Assembly: GCA_020435885.1 (NCBI GenBank)
Contig: JAGQYU010000202.1
Location: 1 to 5,241 of the forward strand
DNA from: Flavobacteriaceae bacterium
GTDB lineage: Bacteria > Bacteroidota > Bacteroidia > Flavobacteriales > Flavobacteriaceae
DNA: 5,241 nt
Direction of reading: 5' to 3'
Shown: positions 1-5,241 of the stretch, in pieces
Position numbering within the stretch: position 1 is the first letter of the stretch
Layout of the letters: each line of letters opens with the position of its first letter
Position numbers and translations under genes: made by a program
Notes under the pieces: generated by a model
Database searches by the model: none
Told to the model about the DNA's origin: nothing
What the model saw: the letters and a program-made list of their open reading frames with translations, nothing else

Positions 1-216
1 TATATGGATCAAACAGGGCTTTATGCCATGGAAGATATTTTGGTAGACCTTAAAAAAGATGGTAAAAAAGTTCTATTGGTAAATATATTAGAACAGCCAA
101 GATATATGTTGGAAAATATCGGTATTATTCCTCGTCTTATTCCACAAGAACATGTATTTAATAGTTTTAGGGAATGTATTATGTGGGTTAAGGAGTATGT
201 AAAAGATGAAAATTAA
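1..216 (+). CDS. SulP-family anion transporter, C-terminal STAS domain (5' partial)
   Basis: This is the last 71 codons of a gene that begins before the window; the frame is open from base 1 (first codon TAT), so the ATG at position 4 is internal. The visible part matches the second half of a STAS domain. It has the D-Q-T-G motif (residues 3-6 of the visible part), a helix A-M-E-D-I-L-V-D-L, the strand V-L-L-V-N, and the end typical of SulP permeases: I-G-I-I-P-R-L-I-P, then a phenylalanine-rich helix ending E-C-I-M-W-V-K. In SulP proteins this domain sits in the cytoplasm after about 10-14 membrane helices and modulates transport of sulfate, bicarbonate or related anions; the substrate cannot be told from this piece. 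The membrane domain is outside the window, so a stand-alone STAS protein (anti-sigma antagonist type) is not fully excluded, though the tail resembles SulP more. The next gene starts 9 bases after the stop, so the two may be cotranscribed. Confidence 0.78.
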   Translation, partial: YMDQTGLYAMEDILVDLKKDGKKVLLVNILEQPRYMLENIGIIPRLIPQEHVFNSFRECIMWVKEYVKDEN

Positions 217-225
217 AACTTAAAA

Positions 226-588
226 ATGGCAATAACTAGAGATGAATTATTAAAGAAAAGGTGGGAAGATATAAGGCTTAAAGTATCTGAAAAGTTTGGA
301 GATGGTGAAGAAATGGATTTGGATGCTATAATTTATCTTATTGGTATTCAAGAGCTTGGACAGATTCATAGAGAATTTAAAAAAGACGAAAAAGTCAACT
401 TAATGCATATTGCTATTTGCCGACTTTTAGAACCACTAGGATATTATGAATTCGATTTTTTTGATGAAGATGGTTGGCCTCATTATAAGGTTAAAGAAGA
501 GTTACCATTCTTAAAACCTGGTGAGCAGTCTGTTTTAATGAAAGAAGCAGTAGTGTATTATTTTCTAGAAAAAGGTTTTATAAATTAA
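226..588 (+). CDS. conserved small acidic protein of unknown function
   Basis: A 120-residue soluble protein with no signal peptide and no membrane segment. I do not recognise a named domain; it resembles hypothetical proteins of about this length in Flavobacterium-type genomes, which is recall rather than a search. It is acidic (about 25 Asp/Glu against 17 Lys/Arg) and looks mostly helical, with an amphipathic N-terminus (residues 6-25), a middle helix pair around G-Q-I-H-R-E-F (45-51) and L-M-H-I-A-I-C-R-L-L (59-68), and a distinctive aromatic/acidic patch F-D-F-F-D-E-D-G-W-P-H-Y at 76-87. The C-terminal helix (100-116) ends in G-F-I-N. The ATG at 226 is 9 bases after the upstream stop and has no Shine-Dalgarno sequence, as is usual here. 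The stop TAA overlaps the stop of the convergent dprA gene by four bases. Coding is well supported by length, composition and tight packing. Function is unknown. Confidence 0.8.
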   Translation: MAITRDELLKKRWEDIRLKVSEKFGDGEEMDLDAIIYLIGIQELGQIHREFKKDEKVNLMHIAICRLLEPLGYYEFDFFDEDGWPHYKVKEELPFLKPGEQSVLMKEAVVYYFLEKGFIN

Positions 589-1688
589 ATAGCTTCAAAT
601 AACTTTCCGGGGAGCGGTTTAACCGCTCCCTTTAATTCTAAATTTAATAAAACAGTTGCAATTTTATAGATTGGCAAATTACAATGGAGTGCAATAGTAT
701 CAAGTTCTTGTTTGCCTTCTTTCAGTAAATAATCAACTACTTTTTGCTCGGTTTCATCTAATTCAATAAAAAGCTTTTTTTGTAATTCTTTTTTTACACT
801 TTCTTCTTTTTCCCAATTTAACAGATAAACAACATCCTTTGCGGAAGTTAATGCTGATGCTTTATTAGTTTTGATAAGTTTATTGCAACCGGCACTGTAA
901 GTATCAGTAATCCTTCCGGGAACAGCAAAAACATCTCTGTTGTATGAGTTAGCTATATCGGCAGTTATTAATGAGCCTCCTTTTTCGGCAGATTCAATTA
1001 CTATGGTTGCTTGTGATATTCCGGCAACAATTCGATTACGTTTTACAAAATTTTCCCTATCAGGGTTGGTTTTAGACCAATAATCAGAGAGTAATCCGCC
1101 ATTTTGCAATAATTGCTCAGCATATTTTTTATGTGCAGCCGGATAAATCATATCCAAACCATGGGCTAAAACAGCAATAGTTTGCAACCCATGTTTTAAA
1201 GCCATTTTATGAGCGTAGATGTCTGCTCCATAAGCTAATCCACTTACAATTACAGGATTATATTCTTTTAGATCTTCTATCAGTTTTTCAATAACAGATT
1301 TACCATACGCTGTAATTTGGCGTGTACCAACAATACTAATGATCTTCTTATTTTTTAGGTCAATGTTACCCTTCTGAAACAACAGCACTGGACCATCGTA
1401 GCAATGTTTTAAATATTCTGGGTAATCTTTATCAAGAAAATAAGAGCAATTAATATTGTTTTTGACGATGAAATCTAACTCTCTTTCAGCTTTTTGTAGA
1501 TGATTTTCTTTTTTGATAGCATCAACTAGTACTTTACCGATACCGGGGATTTTCTGTAACTGTTGCTTTTTTTCATTCAGCACATTTTTAGCACTTCCAC
1601 AATGGGCAATTAGCTTTTTTGCCAACACATCACCAATACCATCAACATTTAATAGTGCCAGTGTGTAAAGTAAGTTATTCTCTTCCAA
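585..1688 (-). CDS. dprA: DNA-processing protein DprA
   Basis: DprA (Smf) binds single-stranded DNA entering during natural transformation, protects it and loads RecA; it is widespread even in species not known to be competent. The 367-residue protein has the full family layout. The N-terminal helix-hairpin-helix/SAM-like region has two GIG motifs (V-D-G-I-G-D at 15-20, I-P-G-I-G-K at 47-52). The Rossmann-like core (about 90-290) shows I-V-G-T-R (119-123), S-G-L-A-Y-G-A-D (149-156), L-A-H-G-L-D with Y-P (174-183), the signature R-N-R-I-V-A-G-I-S (217-225), E-S...G-G-S-L-I-T-A (232-243) and V-P-G (256-258). A C-terminal winged-helix domain spans about 305-365. The start is TTG at 1688. An in-frame TAA lies just two codons upstream (1692-1694) and no ATG occurs before residue 162, while the TTG start gives the normal N-terminus for the family. 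It is divergent from the HU/SPOR gene and convergent with the small hypothetical gene, sharing TTAA with its stop. Confidence 0.96.
   Translation of the reverse strand: MEENNLLYTLALLNVDGIGDVLAKKLIAHCGSAKNVLNEKKQQLQKIPGIGKVLVDAIKKENHLQKAERELDFIVKNNINCSYFLDKDYPEYLKHCYDGPVLLFQKGNIDLKNKKIISIVGTRQITAYGKSVIEKLIEDLKEYNPVIVSGLAYGADIYAHKMALKHGLQTIAVLAHGLDMIYPAAHKKYAEQLLQNGGLLSDYWSKTNPDRENFVKRNRIVAGISQATIVIESAEKGGSLITADIANSYNRDVFAVPGRITDTYSAGCNKLIKTNKASALTSAKDVVYLLNWEKEESVKKELQKKLFIELDETEQKVVDYLLKEGKQELDTIALHCNLPIYKIATVLLNLELKGAVKPLPGKLFEAI
610..630 (+). terminator. GC-rich hairpin inside the dprA 3' end, candidate terminator for the + strand transcript
   Basis: A perfect inverted repeat has arms GGGAGCGGTT (610-619) and AACCGCTCCC (621-630) around a central T, followed by TTTAATTCT. 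In RNA the two inner A-U pairs probably open, leaving an 8-bp stem with a 5-base loop. The stem is much richer in G/C than its surroundings. It begins 22 bases after the stop of the + strand gene at 226-588, where an intrinsic terminator is expected, but the U-tract is short and broken. On the - strand no U-run follows the hairpin, so it would not stop dprA transcription. The same bases encode residues 354-360 of DprA. Confidence 0.42.
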
Positions 1689-1783
1689 GTGTTAGATTAT
1701 TAAGGTTGGAAGATACAAAGTTTTGTTAAAAAATTTAATTGTAAAGCTGTTCTTTGCTTTAATATTTTGTTACTTTTGCTTTA
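1689..1783. other. divergent intergenic region dprA / HU-SPOR gene
   Basis: This 95-bp, very A/T-rich gap is the only non-coding stretch that must drive two genes in opposite directions. The right end holds the clear TAnnTTTG box for the HU/SPOR gene. For dprA only a one-mismatch box is visible on the - strand (AAACTTTG, 1723-1716) with no good -33 partner, so its promoter is not assigned. No inverted repeat of operator type was seen. Confidence 0.6.
1753..1778 (+). promoter_or_regulatory. Bacteroidota-type promoter of the HU/SPOR gene
   Basis: TACTTTTG at 1771-1778 matches the Bacteroidota -7 consensus TAnnTTTG exactly. A TTTG at 1753-1756 could be the -33 element, although the 14-base spacing is shorter than usual, so that half is uncertain. 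The -7 box ends only five bases before the ATG at 1784, implying a very short or leaderless transcript. It lies in the 95-bp divergent gap between dprA and the HU/SPOR gene. Confidence 0.55.
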
Positions 1784-2716
1784 ATGAGACTCTCCGATTA
1801 TATAAGTGATTTATTGTTTCGTTATGAATGTGTTATTGTGCCTGATTTTGGTGGTTTTATAACCAATACAAAACCAGCGATCATTAGCCCATACACTAAA
1901 ACGTTTTACCCTCCTCATAAACTTATAACATATAACTGTCACTTAAGAAATAATGATGGTTTGCTGGCAAATTATATTTCTACGGTTGATAGAATGCCTT
2001 ATGACAGTGCTCTGAATTACATCCGTTTTGAAGTGAACCAATGGAAGGAAGAATTAAAAAAAACCGATCTTACTCTTGAAAGACTAGGTAGGTTTTCTTT
2101 AGACATAAACAATGCCATTATTTTTGAACCTCAAACAGATATTAACTACCTTACTGAGGCGTATGGTTTAGCATCTTTTGTTTCTCCTGAAATTAAGAGG
2201 GAAGAATATGTTAAACAAGTTGAAAAACTGGAAGAAAAAGCACCAATTTTAATTAGTGATAGGAAAAAATCTTCACCAGATTATTTAAAATACGCAGCCG
2301 CTTTTTTAATTGCCGCATCAGTTATAGGTTTTGCTAGTAATTCGCTTTATAAAAGTTATAAAAACAAGCAACAAGTAGGAGAGGCCCAAAAACAACAAAA
2401 AGAACTTGAGACCAAAATAGAGCAGGCTACTTTTATTGTTACTGATGCACTGCCTTCAGTTACATTAAATGTGACGTTAGAAAAGAAACCGTATCATGTT
2501 ATTGCAGGAGCTTTCAGATATCCTGAAAATGCTAAAAGAATGGTTAATATTTTACTTGAAAAAGGCTATGATGCTCGTATTTTAGGGATTAATCAATGGG
2601 GTTTGACACAAGTTTCTTTTAATAGTTATACAAGCAAGAGAGATGCTATAAATAGTCTCAATAAAATCAGAAGGACTGAAAATGAAGAGGCTTGGCTTCT
2701 TGTTCAAGAGTTGTAA
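1784..2716 (+). CDS. membrane protein with N-terminal HU-like (CCDC81-type) domain and C-terminal SPOR domain
   Basis: A 310-residue protein in three parts. Residues 1-125 resemble the bacterial HU-CCDC81 domain found in Bacteroidota: it opens with the typical helix M-R-L-S-D-Y-I-S-D-L-L-F, then V-I-V-P-D-F-G-G-F-I, then L-T-L-E-R-L-G-R-F-S. This domain belongs to the HU/IHF superfamily of DNA-binding proteins; DNA binding by this copy is inferred. A charged linker leads to one membrane segment (about 168-186, rich in A/I/L/F). A Lys/Gln/Glu-rich, possibly coiled-coil stretch follows (190-215), then a SPOR domain (about 236-308: Y-H-V-I-A-G-A-F, A-K-R-M-V-N-I-L, G-Y-D-A-R-I-L, A-W-L-L). SPOR domains bind denuded septal glycans, so the expected topology is N-terminus in the cytoplasm and C-terminus in the periplasm. 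The start follows a TAnnTTTG box by five bases. The thioesterase gene begins 64 bases after its stop. Confidence 0.88.
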   Translation: MRLSDYISDLLFRYECVIVPDFGGFITNTKPAIISPYTKTFYPPHKLITYNCHLRNNDGLLANYISTVDRMPYDSALNYIRFEVNQWKEELKKTDLTLERLGRFSLDINNAIIFEPQTDINYLTEAYGLASFVSPEIKREEYVKQVEKLEEKAPILISDRKKSSPDYLKYAAAFLIAASVIGFASNSLYKSYKNKQQVGEAQKQQKELETKIEQATFIVTDALPSVTLNVTLEKKPYHVIAGAFRYPENAKRMVNILLEKGYDARILGINQWGLTQVSFNSYTSKRDAINSLNKIRRTENEEAWLLVQEL

Positions 2717-2753
2717 TCCATTTAATTTTTTATTAAAATCTTCACAAGAAAAT

Positions 2754-2761
2754 TATCTTTG
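2754..2761 (+). promoter_or_regulatory. TAnnTTTG -7 box before the thioesterase gene
   Basis: TATCTTTG is an exact match to the Bacteroidota -7 consensus and ends 19 bases before the ATG at 2781. No convincing TTG/TTTG is present at the expected -33 position, where the sequence is a T-rich run (2721-2734). It suggests the thioesterase can be transcribed on its own, although read-through from the HU/SPOR gene is likely since no terminator separates them. It also argues that the real start is 2781, because the box would lie inside the coding sequence if the ATG at 2682 were used. Confidence 0.45.
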
Positions 2762-2780
2762 CGGTGTTAATCACTACAAC

Positions 2781-3293
2781 ATGAAGACTAAAACACCCAA
2801 AGAATCACTAACTATTTTAACTGATATTGTTTTACCCGGCGAAACCAATCCACTTAATTACTTATTTGGAGGCGAATTGTTAGCCAGAATGGACAGAGCT
2901 TGCAGTATAGCGGCCCAAAGGCATTCTCGTAGAATTGTAGTTACGGCATCAGTTAATCATGTTGCTTTTAGTAAAGCGGTGCCTGTAGGCAGTGTAGTTA
3001 TTGTTGAAGCAAAAGTTTCAAGGGCATTTTCTTCTTCCATGGAAGTTTATGCTGATGTTTGGATAGAGGATAGGGAAAGTGGTGAAAAAATAAAAGTGAA
3101 TGAAGGAATCTACACTTTTGTTGCAGTTGATAATACAGGTTCTCCGGTAAAAGTACCGCCATTACAACCGGAAACTGAAACAGAGAAACAACGATATGAT
3201 GGAGCACTTAGAAGGAAACAATTAAGTTTGATATTATCCGGTAAGATGAAACCAAATGAAGCGGCGGAACTGAAAGCGCTGTTTGTAAATTAA
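2781..3293 (+). CDS. acyl-CoA thioesterase, hotdog fold
   Basis: A 170-residue cytoplasmic hydrolase that splits acyl-CoA into free fatty acid and CoA; chain-length preference cannot be read from the sequence. The family pattern of YciA/BACH-type thioesterases is clear: T-N (22-23) followed by L-F-G-G-E-L-L (28-34), the hotdog helix with the conserved acidic residue M-D-R-A (D38), V-V-T-A-S-V-N (53-59), P-V-G (68-70), the strand M-E-V-Y-A-D-V-W (87-94), and Y-T-F-V-A-V-D (111-117). A basic, helical C-terminal tail (about 138-170, R-R-K-Q-L-S-L) is typical of the Bacteroidota group. The start at 2781 is chosen because family similarity begins there. An in-frame ATG at 2682 would add 33 residues unlike the family and overlap the preceding gene by 35 bases. 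The stop shares TTAA with the stop of the convergent EnvC-like gene. Confidence 0.92.
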   Translation: MKTKTPKESLTILTDIVLPGETNPLNYLFGGELLARMDRACSIAAQRHSRRIVVTASVNHVAFSKAVPVGSVVIVEAKVSRAFSSSMEVYADVWIEDRESGEKIKVNEGIYTFVAVDNTGSPVKVPPLQPETETEKQRYDGALRRKQLSLILSGKMKPNEAAELKALFVN

Positions 3294-4504
3294 ATGGCCT
3301 TAGCTATCCAAGGCTCAGGATCCTGAAAGGTATTTTCTTTTACTAAACTAAAAGCCAAAATAGTTTTCCCTGTTACTGCATCGGTATGGATGGTACCTAT
3401 ATCTTGTTTGGTATTTATGCTTTGATTAGGTTTTACTAATACTTTATCTAAGTTTTTGTAGACTGAAATGTAATTACCATGTTGTATCAAAACCATTTTT
3501 TGATGGGTACCAGGCATCAATACTATAGACATTACTTTACCATCAAAAACAGACCGTGCTTTTCCATCTTCAACTGTAGCCATATGAACTCCGTTGCTTT
3601 GGATGGTTATTCCGGCCATAGTAGGATGTTTTTGAGTACCGTATTTTCTAACTACCAAACCTTTTTCAACAGGCCATGGTAACTTTCCTTTATTGGCAAC
3701 AAAACTGGAAGCAAGCACTTTTTCTTCGGGAGTCAATGCAAAACCGGAAGAAGAGTTTGTAGGACTGCTTTTTTTCGATTTGGCAATGGCAGCCGCAATC
3801 AACTGCTCTATTTTTTTATCCAGTTCATGTTGTTCTTTTTGTTTTTTATCTATTTGAGCAATATATTCTTTTTCTTTAGCTCTAACTTTTGTAACCAACC
3901 TTTCTTGTGAAAGCTTTTCACTTTTAATACTATCTTGTTCTTTTAGGTTAAGAGCAATCAACAATTGCTTTTCATCTTCTTTTATATGAAGAGAATCATT
4001 TAATTTTTTTAAAGATTGTGAAGTTGTTTTTATTTCTTCGCCTTGTTTTTTTCTGTAATTGGCATACTGCTTCATGTACTGATACCTTTTGTATGCCTGT
4101 CCAAAGCTTTCGGAGGATAGTAAAAACATCAATCTGCTTTGTTTGCTCTTACTTTTGTAAGAATTAACAATCATATCGGCGTAATCCTTTTTTAGAACAT
4201 CAAGGTTCTTTTCAAGTTTTACTATTTCTTTTTCATTCTTTGCAATTTCTTGCGAAAGTCTTTCCGCTTCAGCGTTGATGGTTGAGATAAGATTAGAGCG
4301 TACACTGATAATTTTATTCAGATCATCTAAGTCTGAAAGCAGTGCTTCGGCCTCTTTTTTTGATTTGAAAAGTAATGATTGAGTTTGTTTGATTTCGTTT
4401 TGTATCTGCTTTCGCTGATTTTCCAATTGCTTTTTACTCTGAGCAATTGAAGGCGCTGAAATCAAAACAGCTAATACTATGAAAAATAGATGATGCCATT
4501 TCAT
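3290..4504 (-). CDS. EnvC-like murein hydrolase activator with degenerate M23 (LytM) domain
   Basis: A secreted coiled-coil protein of 404 residues, most similar in layout to EnvC, which activates cell-wall amidases at division. Residue numbers are from the ATG at 4504. A signal peptide spans 1-21 (short M-K-W-H-H region, hydrophobic core, S-I-A then Q). Long heptad-rich coiled coils cover roughly 23-115 and 155-240, with the conserved segment R-L-M-F-L-L-S-S-E-S-F in between. A Ser/Lys linker leads to the C-terminal LytM-type domain (about 273-403, W-P-V near its start). The zinc ligands of active M23 peptidases are missing: the H-x-x-x-D site reads M-A-G-I-T, and the H-x-H site reads I-L-A. 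It should therefore be an activator or scaffold, not a peptidase. Start: the ATG at 4504 has a TAnnTTTG box five bases upstream and gives a compact signal peptide. The alternative ATG at 4543 overlaps the upstream stop as ATGA and adds 13 residues. Confidence 0.9.
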   Translation of the reverse strand: MKWHHLFFIVLAVLISAPSIAQSKKQLENQRKQIQNEIKQTQSLLFKSKKEAEALLSDLDDLNKIISVRSNLISTINAEAERLSQEIAKNEKEIVKLEKNLDVLKKDYADMIVNSYKSKSKQSRLMFLLSSESFGQAYKRYQYMKQYANYRKKQGEEIKTTSQSLKKLNDSLHIKEDEKQLLIALNLKEQDSIKSEKLSQERLVTKVRAKEKEYIAQIDKKQKEQHELDKKIEQLIAAAIAKSKKSSPTNSSSGFALTPEEKVLASSFVANKGKLPWPVEKGLVVRKYGTQKHPTMAGITIQSNGVHMATVEDGKARSVFDGKVMSIVLMPGTHQKMVLIQHGNYISVYKNLDKVLVKPNQSINTKQDIGTIHTDAVTGKTILAFSLVKENTFQDPEPWIAKAI

Positions 4505-4509
4505 AGTAG

Positions 4510-4517
4510 CAAAACTA
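4510..4517 (-). promoter_or_regulatory. TAnnTTTG -7 box before the EnvC-like gene
   Basis: On the - strand TAGTTTTG (4517 down to 4510) matches the Bacteroidota -7 consensus and lies exactly five bases before the ATG at 4504, the same spacing as at the HU/SPOR gene. A TTG at 4535-4533 sits 15 bases further upstream as a possible -33 element. This would be a second, internal promoter between the DUF4292 gene and the EnvC-like gene. The motif is short, so chance occurrence in A/T-rich DNA is possible. Confidence 0.4.
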
Positions 4518-4539
4518 TCTATTTTTTTCTTACAACGTA

Positions 4540-5241
4540 TCATTTTAAAACAATTTGTTGATAGTTGGAGGGAATGGAAAATGGAAATGAAACAGGTTTG
4601 TTAAACTCTACTGATTTATAATCTACATCAATGGTAGAGGTATTTTTAATATCAGAAGCAGCAATTTTTATAGTTGTTGGAAAAAGTTCTCCTTGAATTT
4701 TGGAGTAATTTCCGTAATCAATTTTAAGGGTCTTATTTTCATTTTTTTGGATAATTTCCTGAGAGTTCATTTTAAAGTTATCAGGATTTATCATGAACAA
4801 AATCGAAAACAGATCATATTGTTTTTTGGGCGTTAGCAAGTATTTATTTTCCTTTAAATTGATATTGAACTTATCTTTTTTCAAATCTAGAATAGACTGT
4901 CCTAACAGTAGATTTTGCACTTTTTCAAAATCCAGATCAGCCCCTAACCAATTGCTCAGCAACGCAAAATCACCATCAAAATACGTGTGGTTTATTTTTT
5001 CATAATAGCTCACCCTATTTGGGGTAATCAATGCTTTTCCTATTGGGAAACCTAATTTGGTAAGACTTATCCAAATAGTATCATTTTTTTTGATTCGTAA
5101 AGAGGCCGTAACTCCCGGAAGGTCAGACTTTCCTATATATTTAACCTTTAGTTTTGCGTTGACGGTTTCTTTGTTAAAAGTGTTGGCATAGTGGTTTTTA
5201 ATAACACTTTTAGCTGATATGGCAGCATCAGCAGTTGAACC
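4540..5241 (-). CDS. DUF4292 domain-containing protein, probable lipoprotein (5' partial)
   Basis: The last 233 codons of a gene whose start lies beyond the right edge. The frame is open without a stop to base 5241; the TTG at 5031 is an internal leucine codon (A-L-I-T-P-N-R-V), not a start. The visible part fits the Bacteroidota DUF4292 family, by recall of motifs such as D-T-I-W-I-S (55-60), Y-Y-E-K-I-N-H-T-Y-F-D-G-D-F (79-92) and V-Q-N-L-L-L-G-Q-S (just over 100). Alternating beta-strand-like segments suggest a LolA/LolB-like open barrel, which is an inference. Family members usually carry an N-terminal lipoprotein signal, which would be out of view here, so the expected place is the periplasmic side of an envelope membrane. 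Function is unknown. It ends at TGA (4542-4540), overlapping an ATG at 4543 as ATGA, with the EnvC-like gene directly downstream in the same direction, so they are probably cotranscribed and may serve a common envelope role. Confidence 0.85.
   Translation of the reverse strand, partial: GSTADAAISAKSVIKNHYANTFNKETVNAKLKVKYIGKSDLPGVTASLRIKKNDTIWISLTKLGFPIGKALITPNRVSYYEKINHTYFDGDFALLSNWLGADLDFEKVQNLLLGQSILDLKKDKFNINLKENKYLLTPKKQYDLFSILFMINPDNFKMNSQEIIQKNENKTLKIDYGNYSKIQGELFPTTIKIAASDIKNTSTIDVDYKSVEFNKPVSFPFSIPSNYQQIVLK

Noticed and set aside
1716..1723. AAACTTTG on the - strand as a dprA -7 box
   Set aside because: It has one mismatch in the key TA and no TTG at the -33 distance, so it is not called as a promoter.
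2721..2737. A/T-only inverted repeat TTTAAT / ATTAAA after the HU/SPOR gene
   Set aside because: An all-A/T six-pair stem is not stable enough to act as an intrinsic terminator and is expected by chance here.
2682..2780. N-terminal extension of the thioesterase to an upstream ATG
   Set aside because: The extra 33 residues do not resemble the family, overlap the preceding gene, and run across a TAnnTTTG promoter box; the family N-terminus begins at 2781.
2998..3207. Possible 69-residue protein on the - strand
   Set aside because: It lies wholly inside the thioesterase gene on the opposite strand and has no recognisable family or start context.
3297..3314. Hairpin GCCTT / AAGGC just after the convergent stops
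   Set aside because: The stem is only five pairs with an eight-base loop and no U-run, too weak for a terminator.
3315..3326. Perfect 12-base palindrome TCAGGATCCTGA near the end of the EnvC-like gene
   Set aside because: It has no loop and no U-tract and is in coding sequence; a 12-base palindrome alone is not evidence of a terminator or operator.
3479..3682. Possible 67-residue protein on the + strand
   Set aside because: It is antisense to the M23-like domain of the EnvC-like gene, with composition explained by the real gene.
4793..5005. Possible 70-residue protein on the + strand
   Set aside because: It is antisense to the DUF4292 gene and low in complexity (Ser/Phe/Leu), as expected of a shadow frame.
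5029..5031. TTG as the start of the DUF4292 gene
   Set aside because: The frame is open upstream to the window edge and encodes family-like sequence, so this codon is an internal leucine.

Overview
The window looks like ordinary chromosome from a low-GC member of the Bacteroidota, most likely a Flavobacteriaceae relative. This rests on strong A/T bias, the absence of Shine-Dalgarno sequences before the starts, TAnnTTTG (-7 type) promoter motifs immediately before several genes, and protein families typical of Flavobacterium genomes (DUF4292 protein, HU-CCDC81/SPOR fusion, coiled-coil degenerate M23 protein). No mobile element, CRISPR array, RNA gene or phage-like content was seen. Gene density is very high, and the longest stretch without a gene is 95 bp.

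Layout. Positions 1-216 (+) hold the 3' end of a SulP-type anion transporter gene (STAS domain only). Nine bases later is a small conserved acidic protein of unknown function (226-588, +). It meets dprA (585-1688, -) tail to tail. dprA starts with TTG and is divergent from a gene for an inner-membrane protein with an N-terminal HU-like (CCDC81-type) domain, one membrane segment and a C-terminal SPOR domain (1784-2716, +). A hotdog-fold acyl-CoA thioesterase follows (2781-3293, +). It meets, tail to tail, an EnvC-like coiled-coil protein with a catalytically dead M23 domain (3290-4504, -). Upstream of that, in the same direction, is a DUF4292 protein whose 5' end lies beyond the window (4540-5241, -).

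How the genes fit together. Two products belong to cell-envelope or division biology. SPOR domains bind glycan strands from which amidases have removed the peptides, and EnvC-type proteins activate those amidases. The SPOR protein also carries a predicted cytoplasmic nucleic-acid-binding domain, so it could connect DNA and septal wall. DprA (RecA loading on incoming single-stranded DNA), the thioesterase and the transporter are probably housekeeping neighbours without a direct link.

Corrections to naive gene calls: the thioesterase starts at 2781, not at the in-frame ATG at 2682; the DUF4292 frame is open to the window edge and does not start at the TTG at 5031; the EnvC-like protein probably starts at 4504 rather than 4543. 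The most notable structural details are a GC-rich hairpin embedded in the end of dprA that could terminate the opposing transcript, and two convergent gene pairs that both share one TTAA as overlapping stop codons. I found no clear evidence of a novel multi-gene system.
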